From the NCBI GenBank assembly GCA_025331435.1, contig JAIWNI010000003.1, positions 124,001 to 188,000 on the forward strand: DNA of 64,000 bases, in the 5' to 3' direction. The DNA is from Choanephora cucurbitarum. Lineage: Eukaryota; Mucoromycota; Mucoromycetes; Mucorales; Choanephoraceae. The position numbers and the translations under genes were made by a program. The notes beneath the pieces were generated by a model that saw only the letters and a list, made by a program, of their open reading frames with translations, had not been told where the DNA came from and made no database searches. Positions 22,971-34,961 of the stretch are shown in pieces; position 1 is the stretch's first letter, and every line of letters begins with the position of its first letter.

Positions 22971-23970
22971 TCAATTAACAACTTGATCAAATCCATTCGA
23001 CATGGCTTGAATACCCCATTGCATGTTATGATAGCCTTCTCTATTGTTTTTCATTTCTTCCGCTTGTTGCTGAACATGTCTCTTCATGATTTTTGTAAAC
23101 AACCAAGACACAATCACCATACCTACTGTGGCTAAAGTGAAGAAGATGTAGCCGAAATTTTGGGCTTTGCTGATATCTGTGTTGGTAGAAGCTATAACTG
23201 CTTTCACGATAAACCCAATGATCAGTACAATACCCCAACAGGCCGTTAAGATTCTCAAATCATTTCGAAAGATTGCCATATGTGTATAAACCCAATTGAG
23301 CATTTTTGACTTGTCATCAGTTCCCTTTTTCTGTAGTCGTTGTTCATCACTCTCATGGAGTTCCTCACTTGTCTCAGTACGAGGCATCACCTGGTTTGTG
23401 ATTTGAAAAACTAAAGGACGAAGCTCAAACGATCCAATCTTGATCGGAATCAATGACAATAAACAAAACACACCTATCAGTAAAGGCACAATAGATTCAC
23501 AAATGGAAGAGACAGCTTCTGAAGGTTGTGCTATAGACTTTTGAAAAGAAAATAATTTTAGAATTTTTGCCATAATTAAGCAACAAAAAAGATACATACA
23601 ATAATACCACTGATCAAAAAGCTAATGCCTGCCACCAAACCGAGAACGTCCAATGTCTTTGTTTTCATCATACGTCTATAAACAAAATCTGTTTAGTAAG
23701 TGATTTTCTGTTATAAATACAATCTATTTACGTAACAACAATAAGTAAAGGGGGACAAGATGCTATAATCATAGCCAATACTTGACCGAGCCGAGGCTTC
23801 AAAAGTTGATAAAGTAAAATAGGCAGGCCTATACTCCATAAGATAGCCAAAAAGATATTAGTGATAGGTCGACCTTCAAAAAATTTAAAAGAAAAGATAT
23901 CTCGAAGGCTTCCTAAATCCATAGGTGCATCTTCGTCTTGTTTTGATATCCTATAAGCTTGTTCTGGCAT
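22971..23970 (-). CDS. Polytopic membrane protein, VC0807-like
   Basis: Three exons (23970-23732, 23675-23600, 23537-22971; 882 nt, 293 residues), phases consistent. About six hydrophobic segments are visible: TNIFLAILWSIGLPILLYQLL, VLAMIIASCPPLLIVV, VLGLVAGISFLISGI, VPLLIGVFCLLSLI, ACWGIVLIIGFIVKAVIA and YIFFTLATVGMVIVSWLF. The pattern of a Lys-Pro-Arg after the first helix (LKPRLGQV), then a cytosolic Lys-Thr-Lys and a second pair of helices, resembles the bacterial/fungal VC0807 membrane family. That assignment is by memory and modest in confidence. A charged loop separates the two halves. Substrate and function are unknown. It is convergent with INTS13. Confidence 0.7.
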
Positions 23971-24534
23971 AAGAAATGCATTAAATAGTGAAGAGTAATT
24001 GAAAAAAGAAAAGAAAAGAAAAAATAGGACATACTGTCAACATTTCGAGTAAAGGGCGCAATGCAAAAAAAAAGTTCATTTTCTGGATTGCCCATTGGCT
24101 TAGAAATCATTCTTCCGAGTTGATGGTACAAGATTACCAAAGAAGGAAGTGAACTGTTGTCATTTTCTTGAATGATGCAATCAAAGGAATCAAAGGCATT
24201 GCTGGGTAGTTGAGAAAGTATGTTACATCTGACATACTATTTTCTTTCAGATTAAGGGCCAATGGCTCATAGTATCATTTGCTAGAACTGTTAATTTCAG
24301 CAAAAAAGATGTGTTCTTTCAATTAAAATGCCAAATGGTGCCTTTTCTTCACCATCGTTTCTCACAGGCATTTACGTTATCATAGACATTGAACGATTGC
24401 GCTATGACATTGACTTATCCAACTTCATGTGGTCAAAGACAGAGAGATCTATACCAAATGAATGCAGTTTGGTTCTATATACAAAATCAGACATCGACTA
24501 TATACGGAAAAAGGAAGAAAAGGTATGCTTTATT
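23971..24534. other. Intergenic region
   Basis: This lies upstream of the membrane-protein gene and downstream of the coiled-coil gene, both on the minus strand. A 76-codon plus-strand frame (24328-24558) overlaps the 3' end of the downstream gene and shows nothing recognisable. Confidence 0.5.
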
Positions 24535-26403
24535 TCAACAAAACTTGTAAGAATCTGAATCATCAATTAGCTTGGCTCGATGTTTTGCTTTAAGTTCGGC
24601 AAGCAAATGTTGGTTCATTGCTGGTATATTGTTTCTCTGTCGTATTTCTTCGTCACGCTTTTTAGCAGACTCAAGTTCAGCTAATAAGCTTTCTGGTTGG
24701 TCTGTTGGTTCTTTAGACAACTGTTCTCGCTGTTGTTGTTGCTGTTGAGCTGCCTTGAACAGTGGATTTTTATAAAGACTATAAACAGACATGTTGTCGT
24801 CCTCATTTTCTTTTGTATCAAACACAAAGGATGTCTGCACTGAAGGTGATGGTGTTTGATCATTCTTTTCTTGTTCTGCTGCATAAAATAGTTTGCTATT
24901 AAATGTGCTGGCTACAGGTGCATTCTTACTTTCAGCAGACCAAAAACCATCATCATTTGCCCATGTTTGAGAAATGCCTTTCTTTTTTTCCTGTTGAATT
25001 TTAGGAGTAGGTTTGCTGATTCTACCGTGTGCAATGGTAGGCAATGCCTTCCGCTCATTCAGGCCATGTATTTCTCGCCAGAATCGATTGCTGATACGAC
25101 TTCCTCCAGGTGTACTAACAGAGATAATAAAAGAAAAAGAGGGAAAGATCAGCACAATGAAGGCAGAATACAACCACTTGTTTCTGATGCTACCTAATGG
25201 TTTCAGTAGATCTCAATTTACTAGTGCTAATTTCTTCAATGATATTACGCTTTGGTGATGTTGAATACATCGGAGACTTTTTTTGCTTGTTCATCTAAAT
25301 CAAAAACACATAAGCCTATGGTTTCCATGACAAAGCTAGACTTACAGAAGGTGTAATGGGTGATTTTTTAGGTGTATTAGATGATGGTTTTCTAGGTGTT
25401 TGTCTGATAGACACAGGTGATTCTCGTGCGACTGAGAATTGCTTAGAAAGAGGTGTTTCAAATGCAGTGATACGTTGATCAATGGAACCAGTCCTCTTTG
25501 AGTCAAATAAGGGACGCTCATCAAGTGAGCGAGATTCTTCTGTAGTTGCTCTTGAAGGTGTCTTCATGATCATATCTTCTGACAGTAAACGTTCTTCGTG
25601 ATCCTCCATAGACATGGCCGAAGAAAGTTCTTCTGCTAAAAATGAAGACTATTTTAAGGAATAAATAACACTTAGATTAGGAGAGATTGTTGTACACAAG
25701 ACATTACTTGTCGCTTGATACGTGATAGGTTCTTCTGGAGTCGATCCATACGTTGTCTTTCTTCCACTAGCTGTTGTTGTAACCGGGAAGTAGACATGCT
25801 TGTCTTTCGATTGGTAGTATAATACGTACTTGGCGTATCATCCATATCGAATTCAACAAGTGATGGTGTCTCTGCAACATCAGATTCCATATCTTGAAAA
25901 AACGGATTGTGTGTTGAATAGTTGTTTCTCTTGTTATCTAGAATGATCAGTCAATGCTTCTCTCCTCCTTTTTTTTTTCTCTGTGCAATTGAAAGGCATG
26001 TGGAGATCTAAATACCTTCACGCAATGAGTGTCTTTCAATAAGTGGTGTTAATGAAGTACGATTACGATCTTCTATGTCGCTTCGTTTCTGCTTTAAATG
26101 GTATCTTGTTCTGTCTGTTGTCTCGGAGGTTCTCTTTCGGATACGTGCCTGAATAGATAGAGAGTGTATGGTTGTGTGTGAGTGGCTTGATGATATAGAT
26201 TGTTATACATTTACATCACTTGTTCTAGGAGACAATCGAGATTGCAAGTTGTCGTAAAAGCGGTCAAAGTCTCTTGTAACAGTATCTTTGCATTGCTTGA
26301 CAGCTTGATAAATAGGTGAAGCAATAGCTCGTAGTGGAGAAGCTATTACTCTTTCTGGTAGGCCCTCATAATCATCTATTTTCGTTCTTCTAGGCGAATA
26401 CAT
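24535..26403 (-). CDS. Unidentified coiled-coil protein with NPF/NPLF-like motifs
   Basis: Six exons are proposed: 26403-26215, 26148-26016, 25937-25698, 25635-25346, 25294-25194 and 25114-24535 (1533 nt, about 510 residues). The donor at 25698 (GTGTAC) is weak. The stronger GTAATG donor at 25708 breaks the frame, so this junction is uncertain. The protein begins MYSPRRTKIDDYEG, has an amphipathic N-terminal region, basic Arg/Lys segments, a short coiled coil (SRLQQQLVEERQRMDRLQKNL), Ser/Thr-Pro-rich stretches (many SP/TP sites), the motif SRISNRFWREIHGL, NPFF and NPLF, a poly-Gln run and a charged C-terminus. I do not recognise a family. The many SP/TP sites suggest a cell-cycle or cytoskeleton/nuclear-periphery protein, which is a guess. 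Confidence 0.7.
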
Positions 26404-27670
26404 ATCGCAGACCTAAAAAAATTAAGAAGAAAGGGGTGCAAAAGAAGAGAGAAAAGGTCACAAGCGGTATGTTTTTTTTAGAAAAAAATCAACAAAAAAA
26501 AAAGAAAGCGCGATTCTATTCAACGCGTTTCAATCTTTTGATCGGATAGTGATTTCCCTTGTTTGATCCTTGCATTGGGTACCGCTAGAAAGAATGCTTG
26601 CATATTACAAGAACGTCTATTATTATATCTGTTCTGGCTGCATTAATTGATCTGGCGACATAAATATATCCAGTCTATCATATGCATTGCAATGCATAAA
26701 GAGAGATGAAAACCATGTACTTATAAGCCAAGATAAATGCTCAAATATAAACAAGCAGCTTATGGCTGAAGCTAGTTTTAGTTAGAGTGATTGCAGTAAT
26801 AAATCACTCCAGGTAGTGTTGATCTGGCCAACAACAGCTCATTCCTTGTCAAAACTTTAAGTTTGTTGTTCCTTATTTTCCAAGTCAATTTAACGATTCA
26901 ATCCAGCAGCTGAGTGTGTCTCGTTATTCATAGAAGCCCTAACCTCATACTTATTTTTTCAATCAGCCAGTGACAGCTATTACAGCGTCCATTCATTTAC
27001 CTCAACCAATACAGAATCCTCGTTTTTTCTGGTATTAATGAATCAGCAACTCAAGAGGCAATTAGGTTAAGCTCAATCTTGAAAGCACTGTTACAGTGAA
27101 ATGGCAAATTAAAAAGCCACAATGCTCCCTAAACTATCACTGATAACTACCATTCGTTCAATCAATGTATAGTGGGAATTTAAAGGATTGTAGTTCATAT
27201 GGCAAAGGCTAAGAAGTCTATATGTAAAGCATACTACTTGGAGTTTATTTCGAAGTGATAGAGTAATAGCGTTTGAATGGTAAAGCGCCTCATGATTTTT
27301 TTTAGCAGCATTGAATAAGAAGGAGAAAGAAACTCTTGTATAAGTAATCAAACGCAATAACTGATGTGTCATGAATGAGACTTCTTGAATGGCATAACTC
27401 TTTTGAGCTATCTATCTAGTTCATCAGCAACTCTGCAGGGCAGATTCGGATAAAACACAGTAGTAAATCAAAAACAAATCACTCTCATAAAAGATAGCTT
27501 ATTCGTCCCAAAAGGTTACTTAATGAGACTCAAATAGACTGACAAAATTGTCCAATTTTCTAAAAAAGAATCATGCGCCAATGGCGTGTGTGTGTGTGTA
27601 TTAAAGTAACAATCGCGTTTCATAAGCAACTCCGAGAAATGCAAACAACACTTATTCTTTCTTGACACTC
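26404..27670. other. Intergenic region, divergent spacer
   Basis: About 1.3 kb between the coiled-coil gene and the EI24-like gene, which face away from each other. A (GT)n run is at 27585-27599. Frames of 60-90 codons lack any recognisable feature. Confidence 0.5.
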
Positions 27671-28603
27671 ATGCTCACCTTACTTCGAGAACGTCGCCTG
27701 CCAACAGCAACTTACCCGCTTCGAGGCCTAGCTCATTTCCTTCATCACCCTGGATCTTCAGCTGGACCCATCGCTTTCTCGATCGTCAAGGTGATTGCAA
27801 CCAGTTCACTTGCTCTCTTCCCATTGTATAGATATGGATATTCTTTTCAAAAGGGCATTTTGACAGCTGCCTACAAGGCCCTATTTAACAATGGCACAGC
27901 ACCTTCTTATCTCGCTTCTCTTCTGATTACAGTTACCAGTACACTTGTCTGTGTTGCTGAAACATCGGCTATTACAATGCAACTCGGCAATCATTTTGTC
28001 GGAAGCGTACGTGCCCGTGTTTTCGATTCAGTCTTGAGGGAGAGACATGGCTTACCTGATGAAAAGAACATGGCACTTGTTTCCGAGAAAGTAGGCGGTC
28101 CAGCTACTGACTTGACCATGCCAAAGTATCATTTCCTATCACCTTATAATCTGATGATCGTTAGTGCTCAAGAAGACAATGACTGGCCTATTTTCTTTTT
28201 AAGATCAGCTTTGTTTGTGCTAACATTGCCTTTGAATGTGGTGCCTGTCATTGGGCCTATTGCTTTCATTAACATTCAGGCCTTGTTCCGTGGTGGTATG
28301 GCTCATCAACGTTATTTCCAGCTCTATAAGTGGACACCTGTGCAACGTCAACGTCGTATTGAATTGCATTTCTGGCAATACCAGCGATTTGGTTTGGTTG
28401 CTACTTTGCTTGAGATGATCCCAGTCGCTGGCTATTTGTTTATCTATACAAACCAGATAGGGTAAGTAATACCAAACTATGTATCCTACAACCATCACTT
28501 ACTTGTCTACATAATAACCAGTGCTGCCATGTGGGCCATGGATCTGCACGACCTTAAGATGTTGGACAAAGACAACATGCCTGATCATCTCAAATCTTTA
28601 TAA
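27671..28603 (+). CDS. EI24/RRT8-like multispanning membrane protein
   Basis: Two exons, 27671-28461 and 28522-28603 (873 nt, 290 residues). ATG 27671 is the first true ATG of the frame. Hydrophobic helices include SIVKVIATSSLALFPLYRYG, YLASLLITVTSTLVCVAE, LRSALFVLTLPLNVVPVIGPI and FGLVATLLEMIPVAGYLFIY. The arrangement and the motifs LPLNxxPVIGP...FINIQALFRGG and EMIPVAGYLFIYTNQIGAAMWAMDLH match the fungal EI24/CysZ-like family. That family includes yeast RRT8 and LDS1/LDS2, linked to lipid droplets and outer spore-wall formation. The role here is inferred from that family only. Confidence 0.8.
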
Positions 28604-29549
28604 AGAAAGAGACTTTATATTTTCAAATTTGCTTTGGCAACAATAATGGATATGTAATATAATAAATGTTGCTATGTTTAAAGTCGTTTAAAGAGAGTTT
28701 TGCTTTAGCCTTTTCTCATGATTTAAGTCTCATTCAAATGAGATGCTGGTGAGAACTTAACATCTTGGGCTGCACTCTTTTGTATCAACCAATACTTGCA
28801 TTATATCGTTCTTATAAATAATATATCTTGTAAGTCAATAATATTTCAAGTTGCCAAGGAGGTCCTCAGTTTGATGAAATTTCTACTTTTGACTTTGGTG
28901 CAATCATAAAAGTAGTTGACATTAGCAGAAATTTCATGATTGATTATCTCTTCTCTCCTTATATGTTCATGTAGCTTAATAAAAGATGCATGAATATCCT
29001 GCAAGGACTTCTCATCTCAAGTCTTCCATATCATGCCGGTGTCAGAATACGCTCATATTTATCTTCTTGATCCAATTGAAAAAGCAAAAGCGTTTGGCTA
29101 TACCATCGTTTAAGAAAGACAGCATCTGTCAAGTACATTCCTATTGCAACATCCAGAGAGAGAGAGAGTATTATAGAGTCTGCTGCATTTCTCAATATAA
29201 GATGAAACATGACGTCTTACTATATCATGCTTCAGCTATTGAATATTGTCTGACAGATTCCTTCATTACTTTGAGAAAGAAGAATTGCAAAATTAAAGAT
29301 GATAAAAGCCGATCATTTGCATAAAGCCTGAGAGTGAATGGCTCAAATCTTTAATTATTCAACTCATTCAAATTGAAGCAGAATTTGGCAACCCATTTGA
29401 GCTTATGCCGCAATTCATCATCTACAAGATAAAGAAAAGAAAAAGTATTGCTTGTTTAGGTCTGATACATTTCTACTTTGTATTATATATTTAGATAACC
29501 TTCCTTCTCTTCTTCTTTCTCTCATTATCTATTTGGTTTTCTTCTTATC
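28604..29549. other. Intergenic region with a possible coding relic
   Basis: No complete gene is seen. An open stretch near 29330-29430 on the + strand reads like protein (SEWLKSLIIQLIQIEAEF then GNPFELMPQFIIYK). It has an in-frame stop just upstream and no start or splice partner that I can justify, so it may be a relic or chance. Confidence 0.4.
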
Positions 29550-30648
29550 ATGGATTGCAAGAACACAATGGCTATCAACGATTTACCAAATGAGATTTTG
29601 GATGAAATCCTTGATCGCCTAAATCAAAACGAAGTGTTAGCTCTTGCTTGTGTAAGCAAACAGTGGTGCACAATAATCCAAAAAAGAATGTACAGAAATA
29701 TCTGCATCAAGAGCTTATGGATGCTGCAAGGACTGGTGGATACTTTGATCGGCAACACATCAATCAGGAGTCTGATCAGCACATTAGATATTAAATGTTC
29801 GTTTAGAGACTTCACCTTTGGATTCATCTCATATGATGACAAAGGATACAATAATACTATCTATGACGACCTTGTTCTGCTGATACAACGAACACCTTCA
29901 ATCACATCGGTCAAAATATCTATGGAATTTCAGTTTATTTTGTTCGATGCAATAAGAAACACATGTGGCACAGGTCATTGGGAACATATGAGATCAATAG
30001 AAATGAAATGCTCTTACAGCAACTACAGAACAATCTTCAAAGGAATAGCAGATTTGAAAAATTGCATTGAAAAAATCAATGCGGCATCTTCAACTGATGA
30101 AAGTCTGGTATTTGGTATACAATTATAATCCTTCATGAAAGAAAGAGAACGCTATAAACTAAATGACTCGTTTTCTAATCTTAGCAAATCCTACTCGAAG
30201 ACTAGAGGTGGACGAGCTTGATAGTACAGTACGCCAATTTCCAGATTCGAATATATTGGTACTTTCGTTGTACAGACTTACTGATTGGAATGGTGCTTTG
30301 AATGATAAGCACTCATACACAAATATAACGGCATTGTTGATTCATACGTCTTGGCCAACAGGTGAACTATTAGAATGTATATGCAAGAAATTTACACATA
30401 TCATATATCTTAAGTTGAAGCAATCCAACAATTTCTCTACAACCAACAATTTTATAATAGCAGAATCTGTAAAAGAATTTGCGAATTATCTAAAAGGTGT
30501 AAAACATTTTGACATTTCTCTCAAGAGACTTGTAAGCCAAATCAATGTGGAAATGTGCTTTGAGGATACTTTGAGCGAATACAATACGAAGATTTGGAAC
30601 TCAAAGTCAGGACTCACATTGTATTTGAAGAGATCCGAAACTCTTTAA
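29550..30648 (+). CDS. F-box protein
   Basis: Two exons, 29550-30114 and 30185-30648, joined with a GTATAC donor and a cttag acceptor preceded by a ctaat branch sequence (1029 nt, 342 residues). Residues about 8-50 form an F-box (INDLPNEILDEILDRL...VLALACVSKQWCTIIQKRMY), which binds Skp1 and brings substrates to an SCF ubiquitin ligase. The remaining 290 residues have spaced Leu/Ile positions suggestive of irregular leucine-rich repeats, as in the many F-box/LRR-like proteins of Mucoromycota. The substrate is unknown. Without splicing, the second half would look like a separate frame. Confidence 0.82.
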
Positions 30649-31826
30649 AAAGATAAATAAAAAGGAAGGTTCATATTGACAAAAAAAAAAGCATGCTTGA
30701 AGCGATTTCTTTATTGTCATGGGGAGTGTTATCGAAAGTTGTGAAGAGGAAGCAAGATAAATCAAACCAAGCGCAATCCCTTGTCTTCTTTTTGTGAAGG
30801 CAACTCACATGAGACAACTTCCATCATCCTTCTTTTATTCACCTGAAGTATACTGACAGGTCCTCTTTCTTTTCTCATTTTTGTATGTAGGGTTTTTTTT
30901 TATTGTTTGAAATTATTGATCTAGACCTAAAAAAAAAATAGACAAATCAATCTAAAGGGAAAGATTGCTAAATCCTTTATCTTTACCTCGGACAAACTAT
31001 CTATTATGGTCTATACCCTACCATAATAGTCGCTGCTTCCGCTTTGATTCCAAATATAGTGTTTTATCTCTATCAATTATGTTCACATTCTTTGGAAGGC
31101 GACGCTTCTTCAGTCAATTAGTTTACTTGCCCTCTTTGCTTTTTTCTAAGAAGAAAAAAAAATTAAACAATAGATCCCTCTCAGGTATCTTTTTTTTTTT
31201 CGTATAACTTTGATAACCAAGTAGGGTTCAAGACGGGATTGAAAGGTTCTTTCCTAACTCCTCCAGCTAGGTGGTCACTTTGCTGATTTAATAGCGATAT
31301 AATGATGTCAAGAATCATCATCCAATAAGACGTTCTCTCTTATATCTTGTTCAATACAGACAACACCAGAATAAGCAATACGTATATTTTATCTCTTAAC
31401 TGGAAAGCAAATTGTGACGAAAGAATAATTGATGATGATTATATCACTTTTATTATTATTATGTGTAATTCAAATTAGTTCATGACTTTGTCTCGCTTAC
31501 TTGCTACCTATAAAGTAATAAAAGGGGATTTCCTATATGTTCTTATACGAAGTCCTTCACCAAGAGAAGTTGTCTTTCCAAAAGATAGCCAAGATGGTTG
31601 CTTACACTAACACTGCAGCACAAAAAAAAATCAAGAGCAATCTATCAGATCAAACGACACTTACATGAACTATAAAAAAAGAGAGAGAGAAAACCAGCAA
31701 CTAAAAAAAAAAACACCATCTCTTCTTTCTTCTTTAAACAAATCATTGCTGATTTTATTGAGGGAGACTAACAAAAAAGAAAAGAAAGGTAAGTCAACTA
31801 AAAAGATAAAAAAAAGAGAAAAAAAC
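30649..31826. other. Intergenic region, no gene seen
   Basis: About 1.2 kb between two convergent genes. Poly-A/T tracts and purine-rich runs dominate. The plus-strand frame at 31665-32081 starts in lysine-rich low complexity and then runs antisense to the small charged-protein gene. Confidence 0.5.
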
Positions 31827-32326
31827 TTACTCAAACCCACGAGCGCGTTTTACCGTACGGTAGACATTGGAAGCAACTTCTTGCCTCACCTAAAACAAGA
31901 AAGGATCAGTACAGACACTACAGTCAATCATGTAAAATACTTTACTGGTCTACGCTTAGGACGACGAATGATCGTGATCTCGATCTCGTCCTCTGAGTCC
32001 GAGTGGACCAACACGATCTTCTTGCCTGGCCGGGTCTTGGCAATGTCCGCGGCCTCCTTCATGACATATTCTGTCTCTTGATCCAACGTCATGTCAGTTA
32101 CGTCGGGACAGACTTCTTCTTCTTCTTGTTGGTTCCCAACAATGTCCATGGGAACAGGCTTTTCTTCTTCAGCAGGGGCAGGAGGGCATGAATCCCATTC
32201 CATGGGAGTAGGCAAGACAACCTTGGCATCCTTACCTCGCTTTTGCCTCTTGAATGGCTTTATTTCGCGAGGGGGATGGCGAAGGTTGTAGCTGGGAGCA
32301 GGGGAATCATTCAATTTAGAATTCAT
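31827..32326 (-). CDS. Small charged, probably nuclear protein, unidentified
   Basis: Two exons, 32326-31946 and 31889-31827 (444 nt, 147 residues). The N-terminus is basic and Pro-rich (PSYNLRHPPREIKPFKRQKRGK), the middle is acidic (EEEEVCPDVTDMTLDQETEY) and the C-terminus is basic again with an RRPKRRP patch that could act as a nuclear localisation signal. HSDSEDEIEI resembles a CK2 site or SUMO-interaction-like acidic motif. This segment is noticeably GC-richer and uses different codons from its neighbours. A strong donor-like GA|GTAAGT overlaps the stop codon, so a further exon cannot be excluded. I do not recognise the family. Confidence 0.6.
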
Positions 32327-33866
32327 CTTGAAATGTAGAAAGAAAAGAGAAAAAAAAAAGACAATCGATTGTATCCTCCCCTTTTTTAAATAAAATCAAA
32401 ATAAAATAGTATTCTTACCGTGTGATAGAAACAACCTCTTTCCCTTTGTTTTTTTTTCTTCTTTACTTGGTTTGAAAAGAGAAATATGAAGTAAGACTAT
32501 ATCTATTATCAAAAAAGCCTTTCATTTCTTTATCTTGTTTCTATAGAGAATCAATTGGTTTCCATGACATCCGTTTTCTTTTCTCATGTCGTGTTATACT
32601 ATGTAGTAAAGATACAGAGCAATAGACGCTTTATGTTTGATCAAATCAGACCACGGTTGGTTACACCAGTGTCAAAAATCGGTGCAACGAGCACCATGTC
32701 AACTTTGCAATAACTTTGAAGAAAAGTAACACTTTTTTTTTATTGAATTCTCTGTTTCTTTCTGTAAAATAAGAACAAAAACTATCATTCTTACTAGATA
32801 ACTCCACTATCACTGCATCAAAGTCATCAAAGTAAGAGATTGCTTTGTTTACCATGATTTACACTTTATAAAGAAATTTAAAACTCAATGTCATTTGACC
32901 TGATAAGATTATATTGTCAAAAAAGAAAGAAACAACATCAATACTATCATATATACTATTTGAAAGAATAGAAAGAAAAAGTGCTGTAATTTCGCGTGTT
33001 ATTAGAGACCTGTTACGTGTTTAATGAAAAAAAAATCAAACATCTTGACACATTTGAATCGAATGTTTATGTTTAACACTAGAGGATAGTCTCAATCGAT
33101 TTACATTGCATAAAACTACATAAAGAAATGACATGCTCAATTGGATAACACACTGCAGTAAAATCCTTTTTTTTTTCTATATCTCAAGTGAAAAATGATG
33201 GGTCAGTGCATCCTGAAGGATTCAAAACAACTAGCCTGTTCCTCATAGAAAAAGAGAGCATGTCAGGGCCTTATCAGAAGACTGCTTTTGTTTGTTTACT
33301 TTACTTATACCTATCTACCCCTATACCACCACTAAAGATAAGCGTGTGTGTGTGTGTGTAGAAAAGCAATACTATTTAAGGAATAGATATACAATAAAAG
33401 GAAAATCTAATCTCATAATCAGGATATCAAATCATTTTTTTGAGACGCGATGTTTATAGTCAATGCTGATTTATTATTTACAGTGTACTGAGGTCAATAA
33501 AATCAAACCCTTGTGCTGCATGTTGGTTCAATTCATTACTGCAACATAGGTTCAGTTTAGAATAGGCTCATGTGTGGTCAAAATGAACCTATTATTTTTT
33601 GTTAAAGCAATGTGGGCCAAAGCATCACACTTTCCCTGGGTATTTGTGTTCATTGTACTACAAAAGTTATGTTTTCATGAACCGACTTATGCTTAATATA
33701 CACATATCATATTGTAATGACAACACTTCTTTTTTGACTACAAATACGCGTTCTTTAACATTTTGACGCGCTTGATTTAATGTTTATCTTCATAGCTAGA
33801 GTGCTGATAACAATAAAGAAAGAAAGAAAGAAAGAAAGGACAGCTATTGTGCTGATTTGGTTTTAT
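32327..33866. other. Intergenic region
   Basis: About 1.5 kb without a supported gene, between two minus-strand genes. It includes a (GT)n run at 33343-33359 and a (GAAA)n run at about 33815-33838, and many short homopolymers. Confidence 0.55.
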
Positions 33867-34961
33867 TTACAATTTAGCTTCAGTGATAAAAGCAGAGCCC
33901 TTGACAATGTTTGTCTTCAATTCAGAGGTAGCAGCACTTAGCAACTGTTGCTCATAGTCATTCAATGGACCCAAAGGCAAGATCTTCTCAACACCTTCCT
34001 TACCCAATTCAACAGGCACACTAAAGTATTGAACTTCTTGACCAACCAAACTCTTGATACCAGCAGAACCTTCCTTATCAGCATCCAAATCAACATAAGT
34101 GCATTCCACAATCTGCTTCTTGCCAGACACGATAGCCTCAGCAATGTTCAAGGCAAAACGAGCACCAGCAAAGGCCATTGAGAGAGTGGCAGAACCAGCA
34201 CCATCCTTAGCCTTGACCACCTCATCACCACCAAATTGGATACGATGAGTGACAGCCTCAATCTGTTCCTGACTCAACTTATCTGTACCCTTTACCTGAG
34301 ACAAGAGGGGCAAGATAGTCACACCACTATGACCACCCACCACAGGCACACGAAGGGTAGCAGGGCTAGTCTGGATCAAATCGGCCACAAAGGTAGAGGC
34401 ACGAACGAGATCGAGGGTGGTGACACCAAAGATACGACGAGGATCATAGACATTGTGTTGTTTGAAGACTTCAGCAACAATAGGAACAGTGGAGTTGACG
34501 GGGTTAGAGATGATACACATATAGGCCTTAGGGGCAAACTTGGCAGCAGCTTCAGCAAGATCCCGAACAATACCAGCATTAATCTTGAAAAGATCATCAC
34601 GGGTCATACCAGGTTTTCTTGGGACACCAGCGGGAATGACGACTGAAAATAGAGTTTAATAAAATAAAAAATTTTCTCTTTTTTTAAACATACCAATAGC
34701 AGCATCCTTAATGGCTTCTTCCAGTTGAGATGCACCAACATGACCAGTGACTTTAGATTGAGTGTTGATATGGCTATTATAACATGAGATAAGGATGCTC
34801 AAACGCGTTAACACTGTGATTTACCTAAGATCAGCAGCAACACCAGGTGTATTGACAATATCATAAAGGGCCAAATGAGTAATCAGTTCAGATTGCTTCA
34901 AGAGTAAAGAAAGAGGTTGACCAATGCCACCAGCAGCACCACAGACAGTAACTTTGACCAT
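33867..34961 (-). CDS. MDH: NAD-dependent malate dehydrogenase with C-terminal AKL
   Basis: Three exons (34961-34825, 34773-34694, 34642-33867; 993 nt, 330 residues). It interconverts malate and oxaloacetate. The nucleotide-binding loop [15 protein letters not shown], the substrate loop [27 protein letters not shown], the catalytic region [15 protein letters not shown] and [16 protein letters not shown] are all present and of mitochondrial/glyoxysomal MDH type. The start [12 protein letters not shown] begins directly at the Rossmann fold, with no room for a mitochondrial presequence. The C-terminus is EAKL, an AKL tripeptide fitting the PTS1 consensus, so peroxisomal or dual cytosolic targeting is likely. 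An upstream Phe-rich in-frame stretch lies in the 5' UTR and does not look like a presequence. Confidence 0.95.

Noticed and set aside
28986..29324. 112-codon + strand frame
   Set aside because: Crosses a GA-rich repeat, has no recognisable motif and is followed by another unrelated short frame.
32655..32730. Possible small inverted-repeat element (gttacaccagtgtc...gtaac)
   Set aside because: Only a 5-6 base match between ends and no target duplication visible; too weak to call a MITE.
34236..34646. 136-codon + strand frame
   Set aside because: Antisense to the malate dehydrogenase catalytic exon; no motif of its own.
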